A stretch of DNA of 22,946 nucleotides from a bacterium (GTDB lineage: Bacteria > Latescibacterota > UBA2968 > UBA8231): contig JAQCJA010000015.1 in assembly GCA_027593305.1 (NCBI GenBank), forward strand, positions 1 through 22,946. Reading direction: 5' to 3'. The notes beneath the pieces were generated by a model, which worked only from the letters and a program-made list of their open reading frames with translations, had not been told where the DNA came from and searched no databases. A program made the translations under genes and the position numbers. Of this stretch, positions 1 through 7,020 are shown piece by piece. How positions within the stretch are numbered: position 1 is the stretch's first letter; each line of letters opens with the position of its first letter.

Positions 1-2
1 GG

Positions 3-854
3 AAAAAGAAGAAAAAGAAACTGGATGCCGCCCCGCCGGGCGCGATCAAGCCGGCGGCGAAAGCGGAACCTGCAAGTACGGCTCAAGAGGCTGCTCGTCC
101 CCGTAGAAGCCCGGGGGGACTTCGGGATGATGAAAGACCGCCGGAGCACAAGAGCACCGGACCCAAGGCGCTGCGTGAGATCGCCGACGATGAAATGGAG
201 AAGATTCTCGAGGCCCACCGGGAGTGGCTCACCAGCAAGTCCGCTGCGGGGACACGAGCCGATCTGTCAAAGACGAATCTGCGCGAGGCTTACCTTCAGG
301 GAGCGCAGTTGCGTGGCGCAGATCTGCGCGACGCCAATCTGCAGAAAGCGGAGTTGCAGAACGCGGACTTGTTCCTTGCCGACATGCGTGGCAGCGATAT
401 GCTCGGAGCGATGCTGCAGAAAGCTGTGCTCAAGCGTGTCAAACTCAAGGGGGGCAGTCTGATCTCAGCGCGATTGGAGGAGGCCGATCTGACCGAGGCC
501 AACCTTGAGGGGGCAGATCTGCGCGAGGCTGACCTTCGTGAAGCAACGCTGGAATCGGCGTGCCTGAACCGCGCCAATCTTCGCGGCGCCAACTTGTTCA
601 TGGTCGAGGCTACGGGTGTCCAGATGCAGCACGCACAGCTGCAGGGCTGTGACCTGAAGGGGGCAAATCTGGCCGATGCAGACCTTTCCGGGGCGCGCCT
701 GACAGGAGCCAAGCTGCAGGGAGCCGAACTGACGGGCACGAATCTGAAAGGGGCTGACCTGCTCGATGTCGAGGGACTCACTGCAAGTCAGCTGGATGAG
801 GCAGAGATTGACGAAAAGACCATCAAACCTCTTGAACTGCAAGAGGCCTCTTGA
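3..854 (+). CDS. Pentapeptide-repeat protein, 5' end outside window
   Basis: The protein is dominated by A(D/N)Lxx pentapeptide repeats running from about base 250 to 780, which predicts a right-handed quadrilateral beta-helix. The repeats end in a GLTASQLDEAEID-type cap. Before them lies a helical segment, EILEAHREWLTSK-like, that also occurs in the second pentapeptide protein at 18924-19670. The first in-frame ATG is at 195, but the frame stays open to the left edge. That upstream stretch starts with six lysines followed by an Ala/Pro/Glu-rich low-complexity tail, and ATG 195 lacks a well placed ribosome binding site. I therefore infer that the real start is upstream of the window. No catalytic motif is visible, and pentapeptide proteins have many roles or none known, so no function is assigned. 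The stop codon lies inside a 19-bp tandem repeat. Confidence 0.85.
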   Translation, partial: KKKKKKLDAAPPGAIKPAAKAEPASTAQEAARPRRSPGGLRDDERPPEHKSTGPKALREIADDEMEKILEAHREWLTSKSAAGTRADLSKTNLREAYLQGAQLRGADLRDANLQKAELQNADLFLADMRGSDMLGAMLQKAVLKRVKLKGGSLISARLEEADLTEANLEGADLREADLREATLESACLNRANLRGANLFMVEATGVQMQHAQLQGCDLKGANLADADLSGARLTGAKLQGAELTGTNLKGADLLDVEGLTASQLDEAEIDEKTIKPLELQEAS

Positions 855-884
855 ACTGCAATAGGCCTCTTGGACTACATCGGG
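828..884. repeat. Three 19-bp tandem repeats with hairpin potential
   Basis: Three adjacent 19-base units occupy 828-846, 847-865 and 866-884. Units 1 and 2 differ at one base; unit 3 matches unit 2 at 14 of 19. Unit 1 is itself an inverted repeat, CCTCTTG-aactg-CAAGAGG, and the junction of units 1 and 2 forms the 14-bp palindrome CAAGAGGCCTCTTG. The array spans the stop codon of the pentapeptide gene and ends just before the ribosome binding site of the TolC-like gene. It may be a replication-slippage product or an intergenic RNA structure. Confidence 0.8.
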
Positions 885-898
885 AAGGACTGACGCCG

Positions 899-2239
899 TT
901 GACGCACTGCCTGCGCAAAGGCCTTGTTACGCTTGCTGCCAGCCTCTGGATCATGCCGGGCGGTCTTTTTGCCAGTGAGCCATTTGTGCTGACCCCGGCC
1001 ACTGCCGTGCAACTCGCGATGGAGCAGAATGAGTCGTTGGGCATGGCCCGTTCCGATGCCGCCACAGCCGGCGCCCGCGTGCGTGAATCGCGAGCCGATG
1101 GTCTGCCCGATCTGTCCGCGCGTTTCGACTACACGCGCAACTGGCTGTTGCCCAGCATCCTCTTCAATGACAACGCCGTCAAGATCGGCAGTGACAATGA
1201 AGTGGCTGGCCTGTTGCGCCTGAGTCAGCCGCTGTATACCGGGGGACAGGTGAGTGGGGCGCTGCAATCGACACGCAGTCGTGTCACAGTGGCGGAGGAA
1301 ACGGAACGGCAGCTCCGACAGGCGATCGTCGCACGGGTCGAGACAGCTCTCTATGACTACCTGCTGGCAGAAGAGCTGCTACGGGTGCGCAGCCTTGCTC
1401 TGCATCGCGCTCGAGCCAACCGGGAGCAGGTTGAGGCCCTGCGCCAGGCAGGCCGAGTGACCCGCTTTGAATGGACTCGTGCCCGACGTTCAGGTGGCTG
1501 CTGCCGAGTCCGACTCCATCGAGAGCGTTCACAATCTGACGCTGGCTGGTCTGGATCTGAAGGACGTGGTCGGCATCGAACTGTCGCAGGAGGTATCGGT
1601 CCGGGCCGATTTTCGAGAAATATCGGTGCTGACTTCGATAGGATCTGTTGAGGAAGCCATCGAGCGGGCCCTGCAGCGCCGACCAGAGCGTCGACAGGTC
1701 CGGGCTCTTGTCGAGAGCAATCTTGGCGACGAACGGGCCGCAAGGGCCGGAACACGCCCGCGCCTCGATCTCGTCGCCGTGGGACAGATGCAGTACCAGA
1801 ATGACACTTTCACCGGTTTCGGAGACAGTGGCGTCGCAGTTGGTCAACAGGCCTGTCGCTGCAGGTGCCCCTGTTTGACGGGCTGCGAACGCACGCACGC
1901 GTTGCCCAGGCACGCGAAGCACGGCGACGCATTCTGCTGCAGGCCGATCAGCTCGACCGCACCATCAAGCACGAGGTCCAGCGTGCCTGGATGGACGTCG
2001 ACGCCGCAGGTCAGCGGCTGCGGGCGCGAGAAGGCTCCGTCGGCCAGGCGCGGCTCGGGCTCGAGGATGTTGATGCCCGCTATCGGACGGGGGCCGGCAC
2101 GCAGTTGGAGGTGCTTGACGCACAGCTCACCCTGTTGCAGGCCGAATCCGAGTATGCACGAGCCCGCCGTGATCAGGCCGTAGCGATTGTTGCCCTGGAA
2201 CGGGCCGTTGGTGCTCTGGGTGAGGATGCCGGAATCTGA
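899..2239 (+). pseudogene. TolC-family outer membrane factor, two frameshifts
   Basis: This reads as an outer-membrane efflux protein of the TolC family, about 445 residues once repaired. The chosen start is TTG 899, preceded by GGGAAGGA at 882-889, and it is followed by a hydrophobic signal-like segment ending near LFASEP. The N-terminal part (LTPATAVQLAMEQNESL, LRLSQPLYTGGQVSG) and the C-terminal part (VPLFDGLRTHARVAQAREA, YRTGAGTQLEVLDAQ) are typical of the family. The coding frame changes twice. One base appears to be gained near 1486-1489, where RFEWTRA should continue into DVQVAAAE. One base appears to be lost near 1838-1843, before WSTGLSLQVPLFDG. Without repair the first frame stops at 1651. 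This could be a decaying gene or an assembly error. The gene ends 14 bases inside the next gene, which suggests co-transcription. Confidence 0.85.
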
Positions 2240-3347
2240 CACAAGGCCCGCGCTGCAGCGTGGCACAGCCGACGAAGCCGGTCTGGATGAGGCTCGTCTC
2301 CAAGTCGCCCGGCATCTGCTCGCGCAATGGGCACAGGATGGCTCCGTGCCCGGATCGGCGATTGCCGTGGCGCGTCATGGCGTGCTGCTGGAGTCGCGAG
2401 CCTTCGGAGTCGCCGCTCATGGGAATCAGCAACGGCAGATGGCGCCCGACAATCTGTTCCTCGTTGCCTCGGTGACGAAGCCGGTGACGGCGATTGCAGT
2501 GCTGCAACTCGTCGAACGCGGACTGTTGTCACTGGCTGATCCGGTTTATGCGCACATCCCGGAGTTCACCGGTGTAATCCAGGGCCTTGACCGTGACCGC
2601 ATCCGCGTCGAACACCTGCTGACGCACACCTCCGGCCTGCCTGATATGCTGCCCCAGAACGAGGCCCTGCGGGCTCGCCATGCGCCACTGGCAGATTTCG
2701 TCAAGGATGTCTGCCAGTGTGAACTGCTGTTTGCCGCCGGCACCCAGATCAGCTATCAGAGCATGGGCACCCTGTTGGCTGGAGAGATCGTTGAGAGGAT
2801 TACCGGCCAGTCGCTGCGACAGATGATGGCGGAGCGTATTTTCGCCCCGCTGGCTATGGCATCCACATCGCTGGGGATCCGTGACGAGCTGGCGTCACGA
2901 GCGGCCGACGTCGTGCTGCCGCAAGAGCAGACTGGTACCGACTATCACTGGAACACGAGCTACTGGCAACGTCTGGGTGCTCCCTGGGGAGGCATGTTTT
3001 CCACGGTGGATGACCTGGCCCGGTTGCTGGTGGCGACTCTGGGCGGGGGAGTTCTGCAGGATGGCAGAATCCTCGGAACGCTTGCGAACCGGGCCATGAT
3101 CAGCGACCGCACGACGCGTATGCCCGGACTCGCGTCCGAGCACCGATCCCAACGCTGGGGCCTGGGCTGGCGCCTTGGAGCATGGGGAGATCTCGCCTCG
3201 GCAGCATCATTCTCGCACGGTGGCGCCACGGGAACCCTGGTCGGCGCCGATCCGGAAAGCGGGCTGGCCTGTGTCATCTTCACAACACGCCCGGGAGCGC
3301 CCGTGCACAGAGTGGCCACCGCCGTACAGGCTGCAGTCATAAACTGA
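2226..3347 (+). CDS. Serine beta-lactamase-like hydrolase (class C/PBP family)
   Basis: A 373-residue protein of the beta-lactamase (class C)/penicillin-binding family. Three family motifs are in order: SVTK at 82-85 (catalytic Ser and Lys), YQS at 177-179 (the YxN/YxS tyrosine motif), and HGG at 331-333 standing for the KTG/HxG motif. THTSGLPD near 134-140, usual in this family, is also present. ATG 2226 is preferred to upstream in-frame starts because GGGTGAGG lies directly before it and the protein then begins just at the end of the TolC-like gene, with a 14-base overlap. No signal peptide is evident, so it may be cytoplasmic. The family covers esterases, peptidases and true beta-lactamases, so the substrate is unknown and antibiotic hydrolysis should not be assumed. 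Confidence 0.9.
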   Translation: MPESDTRPALQRGTADEAGLDEARLQVARHLLAQWAQDGSVPGSAIAVARHGVLLESRAFGVAAHGNQQRQMAPDNLFLVASVTKPVTAIAVLQLVERGLLSLADPVYAHIPEFTGVIQGLDRDRIRVEHLLTHTSGLPDMLPQNEALRARHAPLADFVKDVCQCELLFAAGTQISYQSMGTLLAGEIVERITGQSLRQMMAERIFAPLAMASTSLGIRDELASRAADVVLPQEQTGTDYHWNTSYWQRLGAPWGGMFSTVDDLARLLVATLGGGVLQDGRILGTLANRAMISDRTTRMPGLASEHRSQRWGLGWRLGAWGDLASAASFSHGGATGTLVGADPESGLACVIFTTRPGAPVHRVATAVQAAVIN

Positions 3348-3379
3348 CGCTGATGTCAACCACCTACAAGAGGTCTACA

Positions 3380-4600
3380 ATGCTGGAACGTGCCTACCGA
3401 GTTCGCGCCTCCTACTGCGACCATCGTGCCACTGAGGACGAGATATACGAAGTGCTGCGACGCACGACGGATCCATTGACTCGCTCCTGGGAACGGTTGG
3501 AGAAAGCCAAACGCGTCGTGATGAAGTTCAACATGACCAAACCCCGGCAGCGAGTTGCCTATTTCGCGGGACGGCGTCGCGAACTGGTAGACGATGCTTT
3601 CGCTCGAGCCTTTCTGCGCCTGCTGCGCGAGCGCACGACGGCAACTCTTGTGGCGACTGATACATACCCCTACGGCAATGGTGGCGTGACGCCGGAAGAT
3701 TTCAACTACCGGCACATCCTTGAGGAGTTCGGCGTCGAATTCGTCGACTCAAATCTGCCACCCTTCAAGACCTACGAAGTGCCGGGCGGCGGCTGCATGT
3801 TCGATCGCTATGTGCTGAACTCCGTCTTTGACGAGTCCGACGAGTTTGTCTCCATTGCCAAGATGAAGAACCATGCTTTTATGGGTATCACGCTGACAAC
3901 GAAGAATCTCTTCGGTCTGCCCCCGATGATACCGCCTCAGGGGCGCACGCGGTCCTACTACCACCATCTCATCCGCCTCTCCTATGTGCTGCCGGATCTG
4001 GCGATGATCACCGATCCGTGTCTCAACATCGTCGAGGCTCTTACCAGTCAATGGGGCCGCGAATGGGACGGGGTGGGGCGTATCACAAACGCAATTCTGG
4101 CGGGGGACAACTCCGTTGCCACCGACGCTTGCGGCATGCGACTCATGGGGCATGACCCGAACTCAGACTGGCCCACGCCGCCTTTCAAGCGCGACTTGAA
4201 TCATATCCTCATTGCTGCGAGGCGCGGGTATGGTTCGGTCGATATCGACAACGAGATCGATTTTTCCAGTGAGGTGATCGGGCCGCTGGCCGAGTTTGAT
4301 TCCATTGAGACCGATACGGCTGAAACCGTGGCCAACTGGCGCCGAACAACCTGCGAGCAGGGACTGATCTACCGGGAGCAGGCAAGGCAGTTTATCGACC
4401 AGTATCGTGGGCAGTTCATCTACATGCAGGACGGCAACGTTGTCTGGAACGGCACCGACCCATCGAATCTCGGCAGCAGGCGTCAGTTGAGCGGGGATCG
4501 TAAAGACAGTGCCCTCTGGCTCAAACTGGTCGACCCGGAAGAGACAGAAGGAGAGCGCTACGAGTCGTACGAAGAGGCCCTCAAGGGACTGGCTGCCTGA
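3380..4600 (+). CDS. DUF362 domain protein
   Basis: A 406-residue protein whose core matches my recollection of the DUF362 family: VVMKFNMTK near residue 53, a region around KMKNHAFMGITLTTKNLFG, and DACGMRLMGHDP, which corresponds to the family's DA..ARLMG.DP segment. Some DUF362 proteins carry a ferredoxin-like domain; none is seen here. No signal peptide or membrane segment is apparent. ATG 3380 is preferred to ATG 3354 because AAGAGG at 3368-3373 sits about seven bases before it. The biochemical function of this family is not established and I do not assign one. The gene ends three bases before ppgK, so the two are very likely translated from the same message. Confidence 0.85.
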   Translation: MLERAYRVRASYCDHRATEDEIYEVLRRTTDPLTRSWERLEKAKRVVMKFNMTKPRQRVAYFAGRRRELVDDAFARAFLRLLRERTTATLVATDTYPYGNGGVTPEDFNYRHILEEFGVEFVDSNLPPFKTYEVPGGGCMFDRYVLNSVFDESDEFVSIAKMKNHAFMGITLTTKNLFGLPPMIPPQGRTRSYYHHLIRLSYVLPDLAMITDPCLNIVEALTSQWGREWDGVGRITNAILAGDNSVATDACGMRLMGHDPNSDWPTPPFKRDLNHILIAARRGYGSVDIDNEIDFSSEVIGPLAEFDSIETDTAETVANWRRTTCEQGLIYREQARQFIDQYRGQFIYMQDGNVVWNGTDPSNLGSRRQLSGDRKDSALWLKLVDPEETEGERYESYEEALKGLAA

Positions 4601-4603
4601 CCG

Positions 4604-5356
4604 ATGGAACTACTCGGGATCGATGTCGGGGGTACAGGCATCAAAGGTGGTATCGTCGACGCCGAGCGGGGAGAACTGGCAGGGGAACGTTTCCGTCTGG
4701 ACACGCCGCACCCAGCCACGCCCGAATCAGTGACCGAGACCGTCGCCAGGGTCGTGCAGCACTTCAACTGGAAGGCCCCGGTTGGCGCCGGGTTTCCTGC
4801 TGTTGTGCGCCGGGGCATGGTCGAGACGGCCGCCAATATCGATGCAGGCTGGATCGGACGCAAGGTGGAAAGCATGTTCCAGGAAGCCACTGGATGTGAT
4901 TTCTCGGTGCGCAATGATGCCGACGTCGCCGGCCTGGCAGAGATGCGATATGGTGCCGGGCGCGGGTGCGACGGCGTGGTCCTGCTGCTGACCCTGGGGA
5001 CCGGCATCGGTTCGGCCCTGTTCAACGGTGGCAGACTGGTGCCGAACACGGAGTTCGGTCATATCGAAATGGATGGTCGAAGCGCCGAACGGCGGGCAGC
5101 GGACAGTGTTCGGACGCGGAAGAAACTCAGTTGGAAGAAGTGGGCCAAGCGGGTTGATGACTACCTCCATCGTCTCGACTTCTATTTGTGGCCCGATCTG
5201 ATCATTATCGGTGGCGGTGTCAGCAGGAAGCATGAGAGTTTTCTGCCTTTGCTTACGGTGAAGACAAAGGTCGTGCCTGCAATGTTACGCAACGATGCAG
5301 GAATTGTTGGTGCCGCCTGCGCTTCCCTTGGCCAACTGCAACTACCGACGCATTGA
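4604..5356 (+). CDS. ppgK: Polyphosphate glucokinase (ROK family)
   Basis: A 250-residue ROK-family sugar kinase that fits polyphosphate glucokinase, which makes glucose 6-phosphate from glucose using polyphosphate and often ATP. Visible motifs are the N-terminal phosphate-binding loop DVGGTGIKGG (7-16), NIDAGWIG (78-85), NDAD (104-107) with the likely catalytic Asp105, the LGTGIGSALF loop (131-140), PNTEFGHIEM (147-156) and the C-terminal IIGGGVS and VPAMLRNDAGIVGAA segments. The zinc-binding Cys motif of ROK repressors and NagK-type kinases is absent, as expected for PpgK. The start follows the DUF362 stop by three bases. Actual use of polyphosphate rather than ATP is inferred from family resemblance. 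Confidence 0.9.
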   Translation: MELLGIDVGGTGIKGGIVDAERGELAGERFRLDTPHPATPESVTETVARVVQHFNWKAPVGAGFPAVVRRGMVETAANIDAGWIGRKVESMFQEATGCDFSVRNDADVAGLAEMRYGAGRGCDGVVLLLTLGTGIGSALFNGGRLVPNTEFGHIEMDGRSAERRAADSVRTRKKLSWKKWAKRVDDYLHRLDFYLWPDLIIIGGGVSRKHESFLPLLTVKTKVVPAMLRNDAGIVGAACASLGQLQLPTH

Positions 5357-5466
5357 GTACCAGTCCAGATTCCACTACCTTATTCGCCCGAAAGCAGCGA
5401 CGGACGAGTGCGACAACTGATCTTGCTGCTGATGATTGATCCGACAATGCTTATACGGGAAACGGT

Positions 5467-5847
5467 ATGCTGAGAGGCGACAAGGAACTGATTGTTGTTG
5501 GTGATCGGGTGCTCCTGCGTATTGACGAACAAGAGCAACGCACATCTGTGGGGCTCTATCTGCCGCCGACGGCGCTCGAGAAAGAAGAGGTACAGAGCGG
5601 TCGGGTAGAGGAGGTCGGACCGGGCATTTCTCTGCCTCCAAGGGGCACCGACAGTGACGACGTGCCATGGGCGCAATCCTCAGCAGAGCCGGAGATGCGC
5701 TTTATTCCCTTGCAGGCCAGCAAGGGCGACTATGCCATCTTTGCGCGCAAGGAAGCGGTTGAGATCAAGTTTGACAATGAGAAATACGTCGTTGTGCCGC
5801 ACGCCGCCATCCTGGTTCTCATCCGTTCGACGCGTCTGATGGACTGA
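5467..5847 (+). CDS. Divergent GroES-like co-chaperonin
   Basis: A 126-residue Cpn10-fold protein, longer than the roughly 97 residues of standard GroES. VVGDRVLLRIDE (10-21) and GRVEEVGPG (45-53) match the barrel strands. Residues 22-40, QRTSVGLYLPPTALEKEEV-like, correspond to the mobile loop that binds GroEL. KGDYAIFARKEAVEIKFDNEKY and VVPHAAILVLIR match the C-terminal half. About 30 extra residues (54-84), Pro/Asp-rich with PW and RFIPLQA, replace the short roof hairpin. I recall an elongated 'co-chaperone GroES family' of this kind in other phyla, separate from the groES beside groEL. No groEL is seen in the window. It is 110 bases after ppgK and followed by a strong terminator. Confidence 0.85.
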   Translation: MLRGDKELIVVGDRVLLRIDEQEQRTSVGLYLPPTALEKEEVQSGRVEEVGPGISLPPRGTDSDDVPWAQSSAEPEMRFIPLQASKGDYAIFARKEAVEIKFDNEKYVVVPHAAILVLIRSTRLMD

Positions 5848-5880
5848 CGCCACCGGCGTAGCCGCCCTGCTCCACCTAGA

Positions 5881-5922
5881 GACAAACGCCCCGCTGATCG
5901 AGAGATCAGCGGGGCGTTTGTC
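5881..5922. terminator. Bidirectional hairpin terminator
   Basis: A perfect 19-bp inverted repeat (5881-5899 with 5904-5922) surrounds a GAGA loop. The outer stem is A/T-rich (gacaaacg...cgtttgtc) and the core is GC-rich. It lies between the convergent GroES-like gene and the last gene of the cox operon, so it can end transcription from both sides. Confidence 0.9.
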
Positions 5923-5961
5923 ATTCTGTGCAAAACTCGCTGCTAGACCACCGACTGGCTC

Positions 5962-6339
5962 TCAGAGCAAGTCGAGAAACTCAATGGGAACAGGAGTCTC
6001 CCAGTCGCGGGTCATGTAGTCTTGCATGGTCAGGGAAAACATGATGAGCAGCCAGAAAAAACCGGCACCAGCAAAAACCCACATGAGTGGTGTGTTGTAA
6101 CGCACGTGCATGAAGAAGAGTACCACTATGCTCGCCTTGAAGACGGCGATCGCCAGGGCTACCGGAGTCCCGAAGGCACCCAACTCGACGAAGGCGGCGC
6201 AGACGGTGATGGCCGTCATCAGGAACAGCAGACTTACGATGGCCACATACATGCGCATAGGCGCAATGTGTGGCCCGTCGTGGTGATCACCGTGATCGCC
6301 ACCGACGTCGGGTCTGCTGTGCTCTACAGTTGAATCCAT
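5962..6339 (-). CDS. coxD: Cytochrome c oxidase subunit IV (caa3 type)
   Basis: A 125-residue small subunit with a His-rich N-terminus (GGDHGDHHDGPH) and three membrane segments, starting near MYVAIVSLLFLMTAITV, VALAIAVFKASIVVLFFMHV and FAGAGFFWLLIMFSLT. This layout is characteristic of the prokaryotic subunit IV (CtaF/CoxD) that helps assemble or stabilise the oxidase. I chose ATG 6339, giving MDSTVEHSRPD, because it overlaps the last 16 bases of coxC in the usual coupled manner; the longer frame upstream lies wholly within coxC. It is the last gene of the operon and is followed by the shared hairpin terminator. Confidence 0.9.
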   Translation of the reverse strand: MDSTVEHSRPDVGGDHGDHHDGPHIAPMRMYVAIVSLLFLMTAITVCAAFVELGAFGTPVALAIAVFKASIVVLFFMHVRYNTPLMWVFAGAGFFWLLIMFSLTMQDYMTRDWETPVPIEFLDLL

Positions 6340-6989
6340 GGCTCGCGTCCGATAAGGTAGAGCAGGGGGAACAGGAAAATCCAAACGATGTCAACAAAGT
6401 GCCAATAGAGACCAAAGTTCTCGATTGGACTGTAGTATTCTGCCGTGAAGGCACCCCTGCGGATTTTTGGAATCAGCCAGATCATCAGTCCAATACCGAT
6501 GATCATGTGCAGCGCGTGCATGCCTGTCATGACGAAATAGAAGGAGAAGAATATCTTCAACTGCCCCGCCATGGGACTGTCGTAGGTAAAATTGGCTCCC
6601 GGAATCAGACCGTGATGATACTTGTCGGCATACTCGATGCTTTTGATGCCAAGGAAGGCAACGCCAAGGACCATCGTCGATATGATCCAGTTGAACAGAC
6701 TCTTGGCCCGTCCAAGTTGCGCGGCGCGTACCGCCATCGCCACCGTGAAGGAACTGGCAATCAGGACCACGGTGTTGAGTGCGCCCCAGAATATCGGCAG
6801 GTGATTGCTGCCCTCGATGAAGGCAGCAAGATACTTGTATCGATAGACTGCATATCCGGAGAAGAGACCACCGAAGAACATGATCTCCTGCGCCAGGAAG
6901 GCCCACATTCCCATATTGGCCGCCTCGTACTGCTGCTTGAGGTCATCAAAATGGTGTTGAAGGGCAGGATTCTCGCTGTGAGAGCTCAT
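6324..6989 (-). CDS. coxC: Cytochrome c oxidase subunit III
   Basis: A 221-residue integral membrane protein of the oxidase subunit III family. Recognisable segments are MGMWAFLAQEIMFFGGLFSGY, the helix TVVLIASSFTVAMAVRAAQ, the helix FNWIISTMVLGVAFLGIKSIEY, FYFVMTGMHALHMIIGI, and the C-terminal FGLYWHFVDIVWIFLFPLLYLIG. The length and roughly five helices fit the shorter subunit III of caa3-type enzymes. The ATG at 6989 is chosen because the upstream extension in this frame runs into the end of coxA. Subunit III has no redox centre and stabilises subunit I proton uptake. Confidence 0.93.
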   Translation of the reverse strand: MSSHSENPALQHHFDDLKQQYEAANMGMWAFLAQEIMFFGGLFSGYAVYRYKYLAAFIEGSNHLPIFWGALNTVVLIASSFTVAMAVRAAQLGRAKSLFNWIISTMVLGVAFLGIKSIEYADKYHHGLIPGANFTYDSPMAGQLKIFFSFYFVMTGMHALHMIIGIGLMIWLIPKIRRGAFTAEYYSPIENFGLYWHFVDIVWIFLFPLLYLIGREPWIQL

Positions 6990-7020
6990 CGTTCCGTCAA
7001 GTCTCGGGGGTTTTTGGAAG

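Noticed and set aside
296..781. Minus-strand open frames opposite both pentapeptide genes, seeming repetitive
   Set aside because: Periodic repeats on the coding strand create open, repetitive antisense frames. The plus-strand A(D/N)Lxx pattern is the true one.
1480..1495. Programmed ribosomal frameshifting in the TolC-like gene
   Set aside because: Neither shift site has a recognised slippery heptamer, a shift-prone stop codon or a clear downstream structure, and TolC proteins are not known to need frameshifting.
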